This document shows positions 26,903-38,127 of a stretch of DNA of 64,000 bases, in pieces (position 1 is the stretch's first letter; each line of letters begins with the position of its first letter). The DNA comes from Synchiropus splendidus (Eukaryota > Chordata > Actinopteri > Syngnathiformes > Callionymidae), in assembly GCF_027744825.2 (NCBI RefSeq), contig NC_071342.1, positions 16,735,001-16,799,000 on the forward strand, written 5' to 3'. Position numbers and translations under genes: made by a program. Below the pieces are notes generated by a model, which did no database searches, was not told where the DNA came from, and was given only the letters and a program-made list of their open reading frames with translations.

Positions 26903-27514
26903 GCATCTTTCCCCGCTGCCTTTGTTCCACTACAGTAGCGCTTTTACTCTCCGAAACGCCACATTCACACATGTACATCACCATTACCTGAAATGACTTT
27001 GCAAGTAAACTTTCTGGTTACAATTTTTTTCCCCCTTTTTTTTTTGCTGTAAAATATCAGCCAGATGAAAGAGTTTGGAGCTTTTCATCTCGTCTACAAT
27101 TTTAGAAATGGCCCATTTGAGATGTGTGCAGAGACAATACTAACACACTGCATCGGCGAGGCGAGGCAATAAAGATTCATGCAGTGGAAGTGAAGTTTCG
27201 CACTGATGCTTGAGCCTGAAGATAACAAGAGTGTGAGAGTAGTTCAGTCCTTTTTTTTCCATGCTGCTGCACAAAAAGGTAAAGAAGAGAAATTTAAAAA
27301 AAAGATAGCTTCAGGGCTTCAGGCGGAGTTTGAATCCTTTACTTCAGCCGGTGAAGAAAACAATCAGCCAGTGACTCTTGCTCTCCACAAGATGTTGTTT
27401 TATACAGTATACAACAGTATATTATTAAGTATATTATTAAAGTGATTCTCATTCATCCACAGGTTTGAACTCCTCAGATCTTCATGATTTATCAGATATT
27501 CATAGAGGCCATCT

Positions 27515-27735
27515 ACCATCACAGCTTGTACTTCATGTCCTCCACCAAAAACTACTTTGTGTGGTCCTCCTCCCGAGGCACGCCTGTCCTCCTCATGTCC
27601 TCTTTACCACATCCATGCAGCTCATTGGTTGTCGTCCTCTTCCCCTTAAACCTCATTTCTAACCATCTGTTCTCCCCAACTTTCTCTCCAAACGCTCCCA
27701 CCCCCAATGAGAACCTCAGTCTCTTCACCTCTGAC
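27515..27735 (-). mobile_element. Possible degenerate RTE LINE fragment
   Basis: The pyrimidine-rich plus strand contains CTCATGTCCTCTTTACCACA and a following TCCATGCAGCTC, resembling the complement of the RTE 3' coding end seen at 12.2 and 22.95 kb, but at much lower identity and with no usable frame. The resemblance could partly reflect shared C/T-rich composition. Confidence 0.33.
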
Positions 27736-27759
27736 TCTTCTGGTTCAGAGTCTCTGACC

Positions 27760-27919
27760 CAGGGGCTTCAAACCGGTCCTTGGTTCAGGTTTTTGTTCCA
27801 ACCAATGTGGTGTCTGAGGGCTGACATCAGTCTGGAGCTGCTGGTTGGTTCAACTATTCATGCTTGGATGCAACAAAAACCTGCACCCGCCACGACCCTC
27901 GATCAGTTTGAGAGCCCTG
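27760..27919. mobile_element. Short hAT-like MITE (160 bp)
   Basis: The left end CAGGGGCTTCAAACCGGTCC and the inverted right end CAGGGCTCTCAAACTGATC form terminal inverted repeats. An inner pair CAGGTTTTTGTTCCAACC and CAGGTTTTTGTTGCATCC strengthens the hairpin. This terminus type is very common in fish. Flanking octamers ctctgacc and ctcaacat match poorly (3 of 8), so the exact boundaries are uncertain. Confidence 0.65.
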
Positions 27920-28226
27920 CTCAACATCATACTCTTGATAAAAAAAGAAAATCTGTGTCAAGGTCGCAAATCAATAATCATCATGAAACTTTGAATAAGG
28001 AATATAATAAACACAAAAATGAGAGCCGCTTCCTCTGCTCTGTCTTCTTTATTTTAGTTATAAAAATCAATGCAATTAACTCAACAATGAAAGACTGTTT
28101 TAACTGCAAACAACAGTTGCATTTAGCAAACCATAGAAAATGTCTTGCTAAAAAAACACTAAAACTTAAAGAATATTCGATTATTATTAGGATTCTACTG
28201 TAAAAAAAAAAGGTAATTGCAAAGAC

Positions 28227-28927
28227 CAGTGATTCTAAACCAAAGAGCCCATGGTTGGGCCCCCTAGAGGGCCACTTAATGTTTTTCGTTTTACACATCT
28301 GAGCTGTGAGACGCTCAGTTTTAATACACTAGCCACGTATGGTGGCAGCAGCGTGTCACTGAATTGACTTGACAGCTGCAAATCTGTGATAGTTAACTAT
28401 GGAGATGTTCTTGAAAGGAAAAATGGATAAAGAAAGTGGTGGCGCCCCCAACAGTAGAAAATGTTCATGAGAGCACCTTGGAGCAGTTTTTTAAATTATT
28501 AGAAATTTTACTTTCATTTACTACTTATGTTTTTCAGAGTTTATTTATGAAAAAGAAAATATTTTATGATATTTAGATGTTTATTTTTTTTAATCAAAAT
28601 TTTATTTATGACGCAGAGTCAATTTTCTCAACAGTTTGCATCAAGTGTTTTTTCTTTCCTTCTTTTTTTCTTTAGCAAATTGAATGAACATGACTTGCAC
28701 CTGCTTCTGCTGCTGGTTGGACTTTTGGATGACAAATATCTTTTCATTTCACATCATTTGAAAAGGTTTTGGTTTGTTTTAAATGTGTGGTTATTGAGCA
28801 CAAATGAAATCAGTAATTCTGAAATCAGTAGTCACAGTAATGAATCAGTTCTATACATTAAATGGGCCCCAGAACCATTTGTCCCGGAAAAGGTGGACCC
28901 CCAGACCAAAAAAGTTAAGAACCCCTG
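28227..28927 (+). mobile_element. Non-autonomous hAT element, copy 1 (701 bp)
   Basis: The left end reads CAGTGATTCTAAACC and the right end, read inward, CAGGGGTTCTTAAC, giving imperfect terminal inverted repeats of a common hAT type. The flanks are gcaaagac and acatagac, 6 of 8 identical, as expected for an aged 8-base hAT target duplication. The interior shares several blocks with the element at 36081-36695, including ACTTGACAGCT-CAAAT-TGTGATAGTTA near the left and ATGACTTGCACCTG with TGGTTGGAC near the right. The short ORF inside it is not a transposase. The interior is A/T-rich and degraded. Confidence 0.75.
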
Positions 28928-29430
28928 ACATAGACGACACAGTGAAAGCCACTTCAGCTTCTCTTTAATAATTTTCTTTCCATGTTTTCCATTTGACTAT
29001 GTTTATTTGAGCAACATCGAGAAGGTGGATGAATTTGTGGTGTTAAACTTGTGTATTTCGCTCTTCATATTTCCAAATAAAGTCTGTTGCTCAGAAGCAT
29101 GGCCACCCGAGCAGTTATGCACCAGGATGCTCACTGGCCGAGTCGCCTGGAGCTCCTGAGAGTTCCACACACCATCCAGATCCACCCAGCTGGCCGTGTC
29201 AATCTCCTGGGGTTTCGATTGTAACTTCCCTGAGAGCACTTACTCAGGACTCCTCCATGGAAACACAACTAGTTCTACTGCAAAACAACCCATGTTTTAC
29301 ACTACTAACCAATGGATGGATTATATTTGAATTGAATGAGCGAAGAAAATGGGACAAATTTCCATAAAGGGAATGAGCGTCAAATATGAATGATAGAATA
29401 TGAATAATTGAATAAAAGTGACCTGACTTA

Positions 29431-29523
29431 AGCAATAATAAAATGGTAATAAGCAATAATAAATAATAAAATAAATAATAATAAATAAAAAATAAAATAA
29501 AAATAATAATAAGCAATAAAAAA
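29431..29523 (+). repeat. AATAA-rich low-complexity DNA
   Basis: Irregular AATA/ATAA units with occasional GCAATAA. The A/T-only composition explains the hydrophobic frames on the minus strand. Confidence 0.88.
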
Positions 29524-30460
29524 ATGGTGAAAATATGGTTTAACCAAATGTAGATAGAAGCTACAACCTCTAGCTACAGCAGCTAGAGAGAACACAACAA
29601 AACTCTCAGTGCTGAAGGGCACACTGTCAGGATGTCTTAAAATATAGATTCAGCGCTTACAATTTACTGTACTCCAGAAACTTCAATCGTTTCTTCACAT
29701 CTTTTTCCACACAATTACTTCAAAGGATGTTTACACCAACAAGTTTGCTCTGTCTTCAATGTGACTTTGTGCAGCAACGAGGCTCGGCGGCTTGTGAGGT
29801 CTCGTCCCACGAGGGAGCACTAACAGTGTGCAGGGTCTAAATCTTGTTGACCTTACACAGGGCTGTGTCTTTGTGCATTACTGGGGAAGGTGAACATGAC
29901 GCTGTGGGTCATATGGATTTCTCATTTCAAAGCAGCCTTCTAATTTCATTTGCATTGTTGTGCAAACCAGAGCTCGGGAATTAAACATCCCAAGTTATAT
30001 GCTGGGACTGCGGCAAAGCGACGGCAAAAAAGAAAGTTATTATTGTACTTAAAAAAAGAGTGTGTGAGACAGAGAGAGGACAAAGAGAGTGAGAGTGCGA
30101 GAGACTAAGGGAGGGATAACTACACATTACCAAAGACAAAAAAACAAATACGTACACCATTCACAATAAAACCAAAAATAAAAATGATAACATAAAACAA
30201 TATTAAGATGCTCACAGAGCACAATATTGGGGGGGAAGAGATATGAGTTGCATTTTCTATAACTTCAGCAAATATATGTGGCATGAATGATCATGAATAG
30301 TGAAAAAAAAGTTCTTTCTCTCTCTTTTCCTTTCTTTAAAATAAATGGCGCTATATTGGGGAATGCAAAATTCCCCAAAAGTAATAAAATCTTCAAAAAG
30401 TATGTTTAAAATCTTCAAAAAAAATGTACAGTTGTGAGAAAAAAAACCTTAACAAGATGA

Positions 30461-30462
<2 letters not shown>

Positions 30463-30507
<45 letters not shown>
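30463..30507. repeat. (AT)n microsatellite, 45 bp
   Basis: Pure AT in a strongly A-rich part of the intron, 460 bases from the MACROD2 microexon. Confidence 0.95.
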
Positions 30508-30512
<5 letters not shown>

Positions 30513-30965
30513 ATACAATGAAAAATAAGAAAAAAACACTCAACATGATAGAAAAAAATTATACATTTCTTTACACAAATATACAATATAAAATAATACA
30601 TAAATACAACAATTCTACAGCGTAATATGCGTGAAAAAGGTGATTTGACATGATTTCTGTTAGCTTTTTTTAAATTATTACAAAAAATTATTTCATGATG
30701 ACAGAAAATTATCGAATTTAATCAAAATTGTTTTAAGATAATGATAAATCAATAATTTAAACAAATAAAAGTGAAGCAAAAAAAAAAAGCGCTTGTTTGG
30801 TTGTGGTCCCTTTTGTGGACCAGTTTGACCCCTGCTCCAAATAACACAGGCTCATATGGGGACATAAATGATGCCCACAAACCATACTTTTCTGAGGTGC
30901 GTCACGTGGTATAAATAGGGCACTATGGGGTGGTAAGTGATGGGAAAACAGAAGATTGAACTCAC

Positions 30966-30996
30966 CATAGATTCCAGTGGAAATGCAGGGGAACGC
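30966..30996 (-). CDS. macrod2: MACROD2 macro-domain microexon (31 bp, ISTGIYG loop)
   Basis: Read on the minus strand, this 31-base exon encodes AFPCISTGIY plus the first base of a glycine codon. It is preceded by a pyrimidine-rich tract ending in GCAG and followed by the donor GTGAG (plus-strand ctcac at 30961-30965). Good branch-point matches (CTGAC, twice in tandem) lie about 20-35 bases upstream, near 31018-31028. The peptide matches the macro-domain segment I know from vertebrate MACROD2, where the S-T-G-I-Y-G loop contacts the diphosphate and distal ribose of ADP-ribose. MacroD2 removes mono-ADP-ribose from acidic residues of target proteins and can deacetylate O-acetyl-ADP-ribose. The exon starts in phase 0 and ends after one base of a codon, which fits the next exon at 16387-16460 exactly. 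It is too short for ORF-based gene finding. MACROD1 and other macro proteins share the loop, but the following exon favours MACROD2. Confidence 0.88.
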
Positions 30997-32148
30997 CTGC
31001 GTAAACAGAGAGAAAGACGTCAGTCAGCACATTCCCACTGATACTGACATGGCTCACAATGTTGATATCGAACTTGACTGATCGTTTTAGTCTCATACGC
31101 TTCACATTCCAGCGACAGTCACAACAGAGGATTCTCCTCACTTTCATGGCGGTGTTCGTTTGCATACGCTGCCTGAGGCAGAAGTGGATCAGCCTCATTA
31201 GAATGTGCAGGTTTCATGTCGAGCAGTCCGTCTAATAACCTGCAGCACCTGTGCATGCAGAGGAGGTAGATTGATCCACCCATCGCCCAAAGCCAAAACT
31301 TACATCCAGGTCTGGTCTCTCATTGATCTGAACTGAAATAACCAACAGAGGCCGTCGCATCTATCAGTTGGAGTCAAATCTATGTGCCGTCGACTGAGGA
31401 TCAGATAATATGACCAGAGAAAAAACACGTATTGACGCAGTCAAACAGATTTAAACTAACATGGTTGCACAATATAATGCCACATACTTTGCTATACATT
31501 TACACTTTCTAGATTCCAGACCACAGAGACACTGTGTGTTGAAGCTGCTCCAGGTTGGAAAGGTGGGTCTTGCATTTACTTTCATGTGTGTCATCGTGAA
31601 GCTGAATGAGGGTGACATTTTACTTTTACCTTTTACTTCGGAAACTAATTCTCAATACAACCCACAACCAGAACAAGAAGAAAGCTCAGTGAATTAACAA
31701 TGAAGAAAACAAATTCAGAAAAAGAAATCTGAAACAAAAAACTACATTCAAGTGAACACAGACGTGAATAATCCCTCGTATTTATTTTTCAGTCTTGATC
31801 TTAAAGAGCGAACCTGAGAGCAGAACCAAGACTCAGCAGAGACAACAAAAGCTATTCGATGCGCGTTGGTGCGTCTTCACTTGCAGAAGAGAACATCAAG
31901 CATTTTGGAGACTGTCATTTTTGAAGCAGATGAATAGGATTTATTCTACGGGATTAAAAGACGTAAATCAATGGATATCAATCACATATTTGCTTCCTTG
32001 TTCTCACGTTTCTGGATTGGCGACATTCCGTTCAACTTTTTGCCGTCGCAAAACTGTTTTTGGAGCCGATTATGAGGACAAATTCACTCAACACATCCCA
32101 GACCACAGAATAATTTTACAGGTCAATCTTGCAGGAGACAAGACAAAT

Positions 32149-32310
32149 ACTAGTTACATGGATGTAACTCCAGTTCTATGAGAACATGCAAAGGCCTCTA
32201 ATGGACTTCGCCGTTGGTATATCCCTTATGAGGCATCACCTTGGGCCTGAAAGATATATATATAGCTTTGCGTGTACTCATAGAACTGGAGTTGCATCCA
32301 GTCAACTAGT
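32149..32310. mobile_element. 162-bp hairpin MITE
   Basis: The ends ACTAGTTACATGGATGTAAC and, reversed from the right, ACTAGTTGACTGGATGCAAC both continue into TCCAGTTCTATGAG, giving 34-base arms with about four differences. The loop (about 94 bases) includes a short TA run. The terminus resembles the GTTAC-TGTAAC type MITEs of fish. Target duplication is unclear because the ends are palindromic around ACTAGT. Confidence 0.65.
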
Positions 32311-35300
32311 GTTTCACTTGGTACATGCTCCACTCTCTACTGTAACTCCGCTATTGATCCGCTAGTGAAGTCTTGAGTTCCGGCCAGGGATGCCATGTCA
32401 CTCCTTGGCCTTTTGTCAGCCACCCACACAGTGGTTAGATCAGGTCTGCAGTATATGTGATGTTTACAAAGGTGATTCGGCCTCTTCATCTCAATAATCC
32501 GGTTCGAGACAAAGGTCGCATGTTGAGTTTTAGGATGCGCCTCACAGGCCGGGAGGTGGGACATGTGGGCAGCACAGTGTGGGCGGAGTGAAAAGATAAC
32601 TGCCATCCTGAGTCAGGAAGGGGCAAAGCCCAATTGTCCGATGTGTGTGCCTCATTTTATTGAGCGTATTTTCATGGAGTTTGGAAGCTTTTTGTTCGGT
32701 ACCTAAGTCACTGGTTCTGTTGTGAATGGCTGTGAACTCAAAAAGGCTTAAGTCTACAAAGGTTTGACTTTGAGCGCACTTTTTAGAGAAAAGAAATATT
32801 GCCTGCGCTCCAAATTTGCACTCTTAGCAGAAGGATGAAAGTCGCTGTGAGGATGCTGTAATAAATTTGTGAATGAAAGGGAGAGGAAAAGCTCAATAAA
32901 GCAAGAATGGAATTTCCATTAGGATCCAAAACTGAGCCCACAAATAGGACCACAAGTCTGAAAGCTATCAGATATCAATGAGGGGAGTTAGTGTGGACAG
33001 TGAAAAACTAGTTTTATTCAAAATGACCTGCCGCGTTGTTCCCCTCTCAGTAGGTCAATATTTCGCAAACTTGAGTCGAGTGCAACAAAACCACAGAGAA
33101 ATTCCATTTTTTTTTTTTTTTTTCAGCCTCACATGGCAGGAATCGATAAAATCCCTCCAAATGCAGGGACACGAAGCAAAAACAGACATGCAGTGTGTTG
33201 AAACAAATTAGTTGAAAATGCTAATGCTCTCCAGCGAGCTAAAGAGCAAAAACCAGCGGGTATTTATTTCCGTCCTTCTCTGCGAAGTAACCAGCTCATA
33301 ATAGATCTTGCATTGTAGCACTTTGCTGCAGACATATTATTCAAGCGCAGCTTTATAGCTGAAAATAATTCCATTATTCGTTTTACTTCAGTGGGCAAGC
33401 ACATTATGATACATAGGCGGTGCAGTTTGCGTCCCGGTTTCACATTTATCTTTTTAAAATATATTAATAATCAGTAAAGAGAGGTTTTTTTTTTTCTTTC
33501 AGGGGCTCCATTTGTTCACAACAGCAGCTGCATGTGTGTGTTACGTGATGCATTCATCAAAAATGGGCGGACAGAGGGAAAGAAAACGTCAGAAGTGGAG
33601 TTGACCAAAACAACTCCAGGACTGAGGTTACTGGTACAATAACAATAAGAATAAGAACATATGGGAAGAAACAGAGTCATTTTAATATATATAGTTTTAA
33701 AGACTTGTGTAAAATGTGAGAGCCTTTACAGTTGGGCCAGTTGAAGACATGTTTTTGGACGATGCCAAAGAGAAGGATACAGATTTTAACCCTGTTCATA
33801 CAACAAGACAGAGTCCACGATGACACCAATATTTCTGACATGGGGTTCAATGTTTTGGGAGAGTGAGCCTGATTAAATTAAGGGAATTGAAGTTTGGACG
33901 ACCGCAGACAGTGATCACAATTTTGATTCATTTCGTAGTAAAGTGTTTGGGCGAACGATCGCATTGTCCAGTCCAGACTGTTGGTGCGACCGCTGCCTCA
34001 CATTGAGACCAGACATTGTAATGCTTTACGATATGGAGGAAAAGCTTTCACATTTTGAGTCCACTGGGAAACACATAAAAATAGATGTTTTTTTGAGGAA
34101 AATACTGGTGCTTATTTTTTGTGTGTAGAAATTAGCTCCTGTAAGCCATAGACAGTTAGCAACAGCGAACCAATGTATGAAATGAAAACATCTTTCCTAA
34201 CCTTCTAAATCAAGACACATTTTCATCCACAGTTCTAATATCGAAACAGATAAACAACGGCTGACAGGAACAATCCAAACTTTGAATTGAAACGCATCAT
34301 TGGTCATGAAAACCTCTTTGAAATGCGACGGTCCGTTCGTCTTTGCTTGAAGCAAAGAGAAACGTGTTTCTGTTTATATCCATATTTACCAGTTTTCAGG
34401 TTTCACCTGTCAAGGTGAATCTATCTCCTGCGTGGAGATTTAAATCTTTTAGAGAGGCTTTGACCTTTCCAGATGACTGTCTGGCTCTGACACAAACCAC
34501 AGATGATGAAGCGTGGAAAAACATGGCCATTTTTAGTTCAATTCCGAGCCCTGCTCAGAGCTCATACACAGGATTATTGAGATTGAAAGAAGTATCTTAT
34601 AGCTGCAGAAAATATCTACCAGAGTTGAATGACCTGAATCTTTGTTGAGTTTCTAACAGCAGAAATATATCCATTGCTCCATTGATAAACGTCTGCAGAA
34701 ATTTTCACCCGCAGTTAAAGCGACATATATTTATGTTTGAGGGTTTTAATCCATTTTTGTTTGCTTTATTTTGCATGTGGTATAATTTTAGTTGTATTTT
34801 CTTACTGCAGTGTGCAAAGTACTGTACAGCACTGCAGTCTACAGAACCTCATTTTACATCTTAAAAAAATAAAGGAATGAAAAAGAAATGGGAGTTTATG
34901 CTGTAGATCATATCCATAAATAAATGATATAATAAAGGATTACATTTATATGATTATTATATAATAAAGAATTATGGGGAACAAAAAATGGCCATAACAT
35001 GTAATCATCATGAATTTTTGCTGCAGTTTCATATTATTCCACTGAACCCAACACAAGCGAAGGACCTCAGGTGGTCAGGTCTGGGACACAGCACAAGTTT
35101 AAAACTCAGCATCAATAAAACTGTATCATGTAAAGCACAGGAGTTATGCAGTGGACCAAAGTGGTTCAGGACCAAATTATTATTTTTAATCTTCAGAGAA
35201 GTCAGAGAATGTCTTATGAATTTCCTATCCCATGACTGGAAGCTAGTTTTAGCATGAAGCATCAATGTGCTTAGAGTGGTTTCTTCTTCCCTACCAACTC

Positions 35301-35400
35301 TGGTGTCAGTCCTCAAAGTCAGTGTGGGTTTGGTCGACTATAAATGAGAATTGAATTTCATTTTCAGCCAGCCACATTTGAGCACTAAAGTAAAGCACGA

Positions 35401-35461
35401 GCAGGCCACCCACAAGGGGTTGGCGGGCAACATCTGGCCCCCAGACCTTGAGTTTGACACA
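35401..35461 (-). mobile_element. hAT-like terminus fragment
   Basis: GGCGGGCAACATCTGGCCCC followed by CAGACCTTGAGTTTGACAC is the characteristic inner-to-outer order of a CAGGTGTCAAACTCAAGG-type hAT terminus read on the minus strand. The final CCTG is mutated. The partner was not found. Confidence 0.42.
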
Positions 35462-36080
35462 CGGAATCTAAAGAAAGAGGAATTGACTTTTCAGTTAGTA
35501 ACCGCTAGTAAACCACTGGCAGCTCTCTGTCACTGTTATATAGCTTTATTGCGTGGTAATCTCCTGGAGTCTGACCAACAAGGCTCAAACAACACAAAAT
35601 ACAATCCTCAAACCGGATTATTCTGTCACTGCCTCCCGACTACCTGCCGAACCCCGGCACTATCTTGTTATCCAGCCTCCGCTGAAAGGGCCAAATGTCA
35701 ACTTCTGCAACTCAAACTTCTCCACAGCATCAGCATCATCAACTCCAATCTTTTTCATAGTTTCAACACTGATCCATTAAAGATTATTGATCTTCCAGCC
35801 TGTGGAACTGCTCCAGGTAATGACTTTATGGTGAGATGTACAGACCTGGCACCTATCTGGCTTGGGCAGATGCCGTTTAAATGTGGCCTGCGTCTCATAA
35901 AACTGCAACGCCGGGAAGATACACGGCCCCTTCCCAATAAATCTGCCAGAATTTGAAGATAAATAATCGGTGAGTGAGTCATAAATCTCTCTGTAAATCA
36001 ATAATGTGAAATCAGCCAGCCACATTAAAAGGACACAGATTACATACAAGTTATAAAACCATGAAATATTTTGTCCATAC

Positions 36081-36695
36081 CAGTGATTCTCAACCACACG
36101 GCCCAGGCCCATGGTTGGCCCTGAGACGCCACACATGGTGGAAGTCGTGTGTCATTATATTTACTTGACAGCTACAAATTTGTGATAGTTACCAAGTATG
36201 GAGAAGTTTTCAAAAGAAAAAATGATGTGATGTGATGCCACCTCCACAAAAGTAAGAACTCAGTTCAATAAATAAATAAATACAATTCATTTGAAAATGT
36301 TATGCGGTACTTTCATTTACATTTTACTTATATTTTTTTTAGTTTATTTTGAAAATAAAGTGTATTTTTTTCTTTTACATTTTGCGCTATCTAGACCGTT
36401 TTATTATTATTCATTTCATTCAGAATTTTATTCATGATGTTCAGTTTTGTCAATTTTTTATCAGTTTTTTTTCTCTGGTAAATTTGATGAATATGACTTG
36501 CACCTGGTTCAGTTCCTGGTTGGACCTTTCAATGACAAATAAGTCTCTGCGATAATGACATTTCACAAGCTTTTTTTTTTGTTCACATGTGAGTAGATTA
36601 AATATGGTTATTGTCCACAAATGAAATGAAGAGTAATGAATCTCATATGTTCTAGAAAAGATGGGCCCTGAGATCAAAAAGGTGAAGAACCCCTG
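36081..36695 (+). mobile_element. Non-autonomous hAT element, copy 2 (615 bp)
   Basis: It begins CAGTGATTCTCAACCA and ends AGAACCCCTG, with flanking octamers gtccatac and gtctacac (6 of 8 identical, both fitting the hAT preference nTnnnnAn). It is in the same orientation as, and colinear with, the copy at 28227-28927 apart from indels. Shared blocks are ACTTGACAGCTACAAATTTG near the left end and ATGACTTGCACCTGGTT with TGGTTGGAC near the right. It has no transposase frame. The central A/T-rich part differs most between copies. Confidence 0.77.
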
Positions 36696-38027
36696 GTCTA
36701 CACGATACTGAAAGACGAAAAATATAAAACACAAGCAAAAAAAAAACGGAGCAAAGCAGTCAACATAAAAGGGCACTTTTACACCAGGAAGAGACACATT
36801 ATTTGAAATAATAAAACCATAAATACAAAAACTTCCGGGCTCCGTATATGTCGTGCACATGTGCTTCACAAAAACCACCCTGTCTCTACAGATAAACAGG
36901 GCTATTAGCTAGACCTGCTATTTTTGCAAAGTAGTGCCATAAACTTGCCATAATTGAGCTTTTGCATGAGAAAAATAATGTGAAGTATCACACCACAACA
37001 CTGAGTAAAATGACCTGTGCATGATGAAAGCTTGTTGCTCCTCATTAAAATGTACATACTGAGAAGAAGAAAAAAAAAAACACGTTAAAAGTGCAGCACT
37101 AAATTCCACATTAACAGCCGAACTCGGTGCGATAAGGAAAGTATAACCTACTTTCTGTTGCTGCTCTAATGAGAATGCGACGCCAACTGTCTCCATACTT
37201 GTGTGTACACGGTGCAGGTGTTAATTGGAACAAGCGTCTGTATATTTAGAGTCTTGACCTATGAGTGCTGCTTTGGGTTATTATTTCTATCTGCCCATTA
37301 GAAGTGAGTCAGCACGCGGGCTGCGCTTGTCGTGACGCCGAGCTCGGCATGTTGGCTCGTGGCTGATGTTCTTTGCTTAGGCAGGACTCCGAAAATTGGT
37401 CACCAGGGAAATTATATTGTTGCCGGGACTCCTCCCTAATCTATCACCGCGCTTCAAAAGTGGAACACCTTGCCTCACAGCGGTCCTGTGCGTGGAGTAT
37501 TAAGGTGTCAGGTGTGGCTGTTGTTTGCAGAACTTTGGCTTACTTTAATTTTTTCGGGTTTGATACCAAAATGTCATAAGGAAAAAACACAAGTGTGAGT
37601 TCTTTTTGCAGTTGATCATTTTCATTCATGCTCTGAAGCAGTGTTATCTTACTGCATTCTGAATTCATTTGGAAGATGAATGGAAAAAAACAACAACAAA
37701 TAAAACAATAAAAAAATGATGTGTATTTGTTGTACGGCAACCAAATCAGATCTTACAGTATGAGATATTGGATTCGACCTCTATGGACCACGCTTCCTTC
37801 CAGTGTACTGAAAAATCCAAGTCACTACTTTGCTGGTTACAATAGATCGTCAGATAATTGTTGCTCTGTATTTATGAGTCAAATTTTGATGGCCATAATG
37901 TCATAAATTTGTTATTGTATTTTAGTCCAGAAAGAAATACATACATTTTAAACCTGATTTCAGTGGAGTATAATGCATATATAATCACATTTAAAATGTC
38001 AAATTGGATGTATTTACTTACTTTGTC

Positions 38028-38127
<100 letters not shown>

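Larger units (their letters stand above)
16461..30965 (-). other. macrod2: Intron of MACROD2 between the two exons (14,505 bp)
   Basis: This is bounded by the donor GTGAG of the 31-base exon and the acceptor CCAAG of the 74-base exon, and the split codon joins in frame. It contains one copy of an unclassified TIR element (17.45 kb), GT and TA microsatellites (19.35, 19.8 and 20.15 kb), an RTE LINE 3' end (22.86-23.47 kb), two hAT-like MITEs (27.76 and 28.23 kb) and A/T-rich low-complexity DNA (29.43 and 30.46 kb). In 17.7-19.3, 20.2-22.8, 23.5-27.4 and 28.95-30.4 kb I see only unremarkable AT-rich sequence with homopolymer runs and a short CCCT repeat at 26.88 kb. No ORF there resembles a protein I recognise. 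Confidence 0.82.

Noticed and set aside
27760..27919. Exact 8-bp target duplication for the 160-bp MITE
   Set aside because: The octamers agree at only 3 of 8 positions, so no duplication is claimed.
35351..35956. 201-codon plus-strand frame
   Set aside because: It begins in intron, runs through a hAT-like terminus and shows no recognisable domain or splice logic; chance frame.
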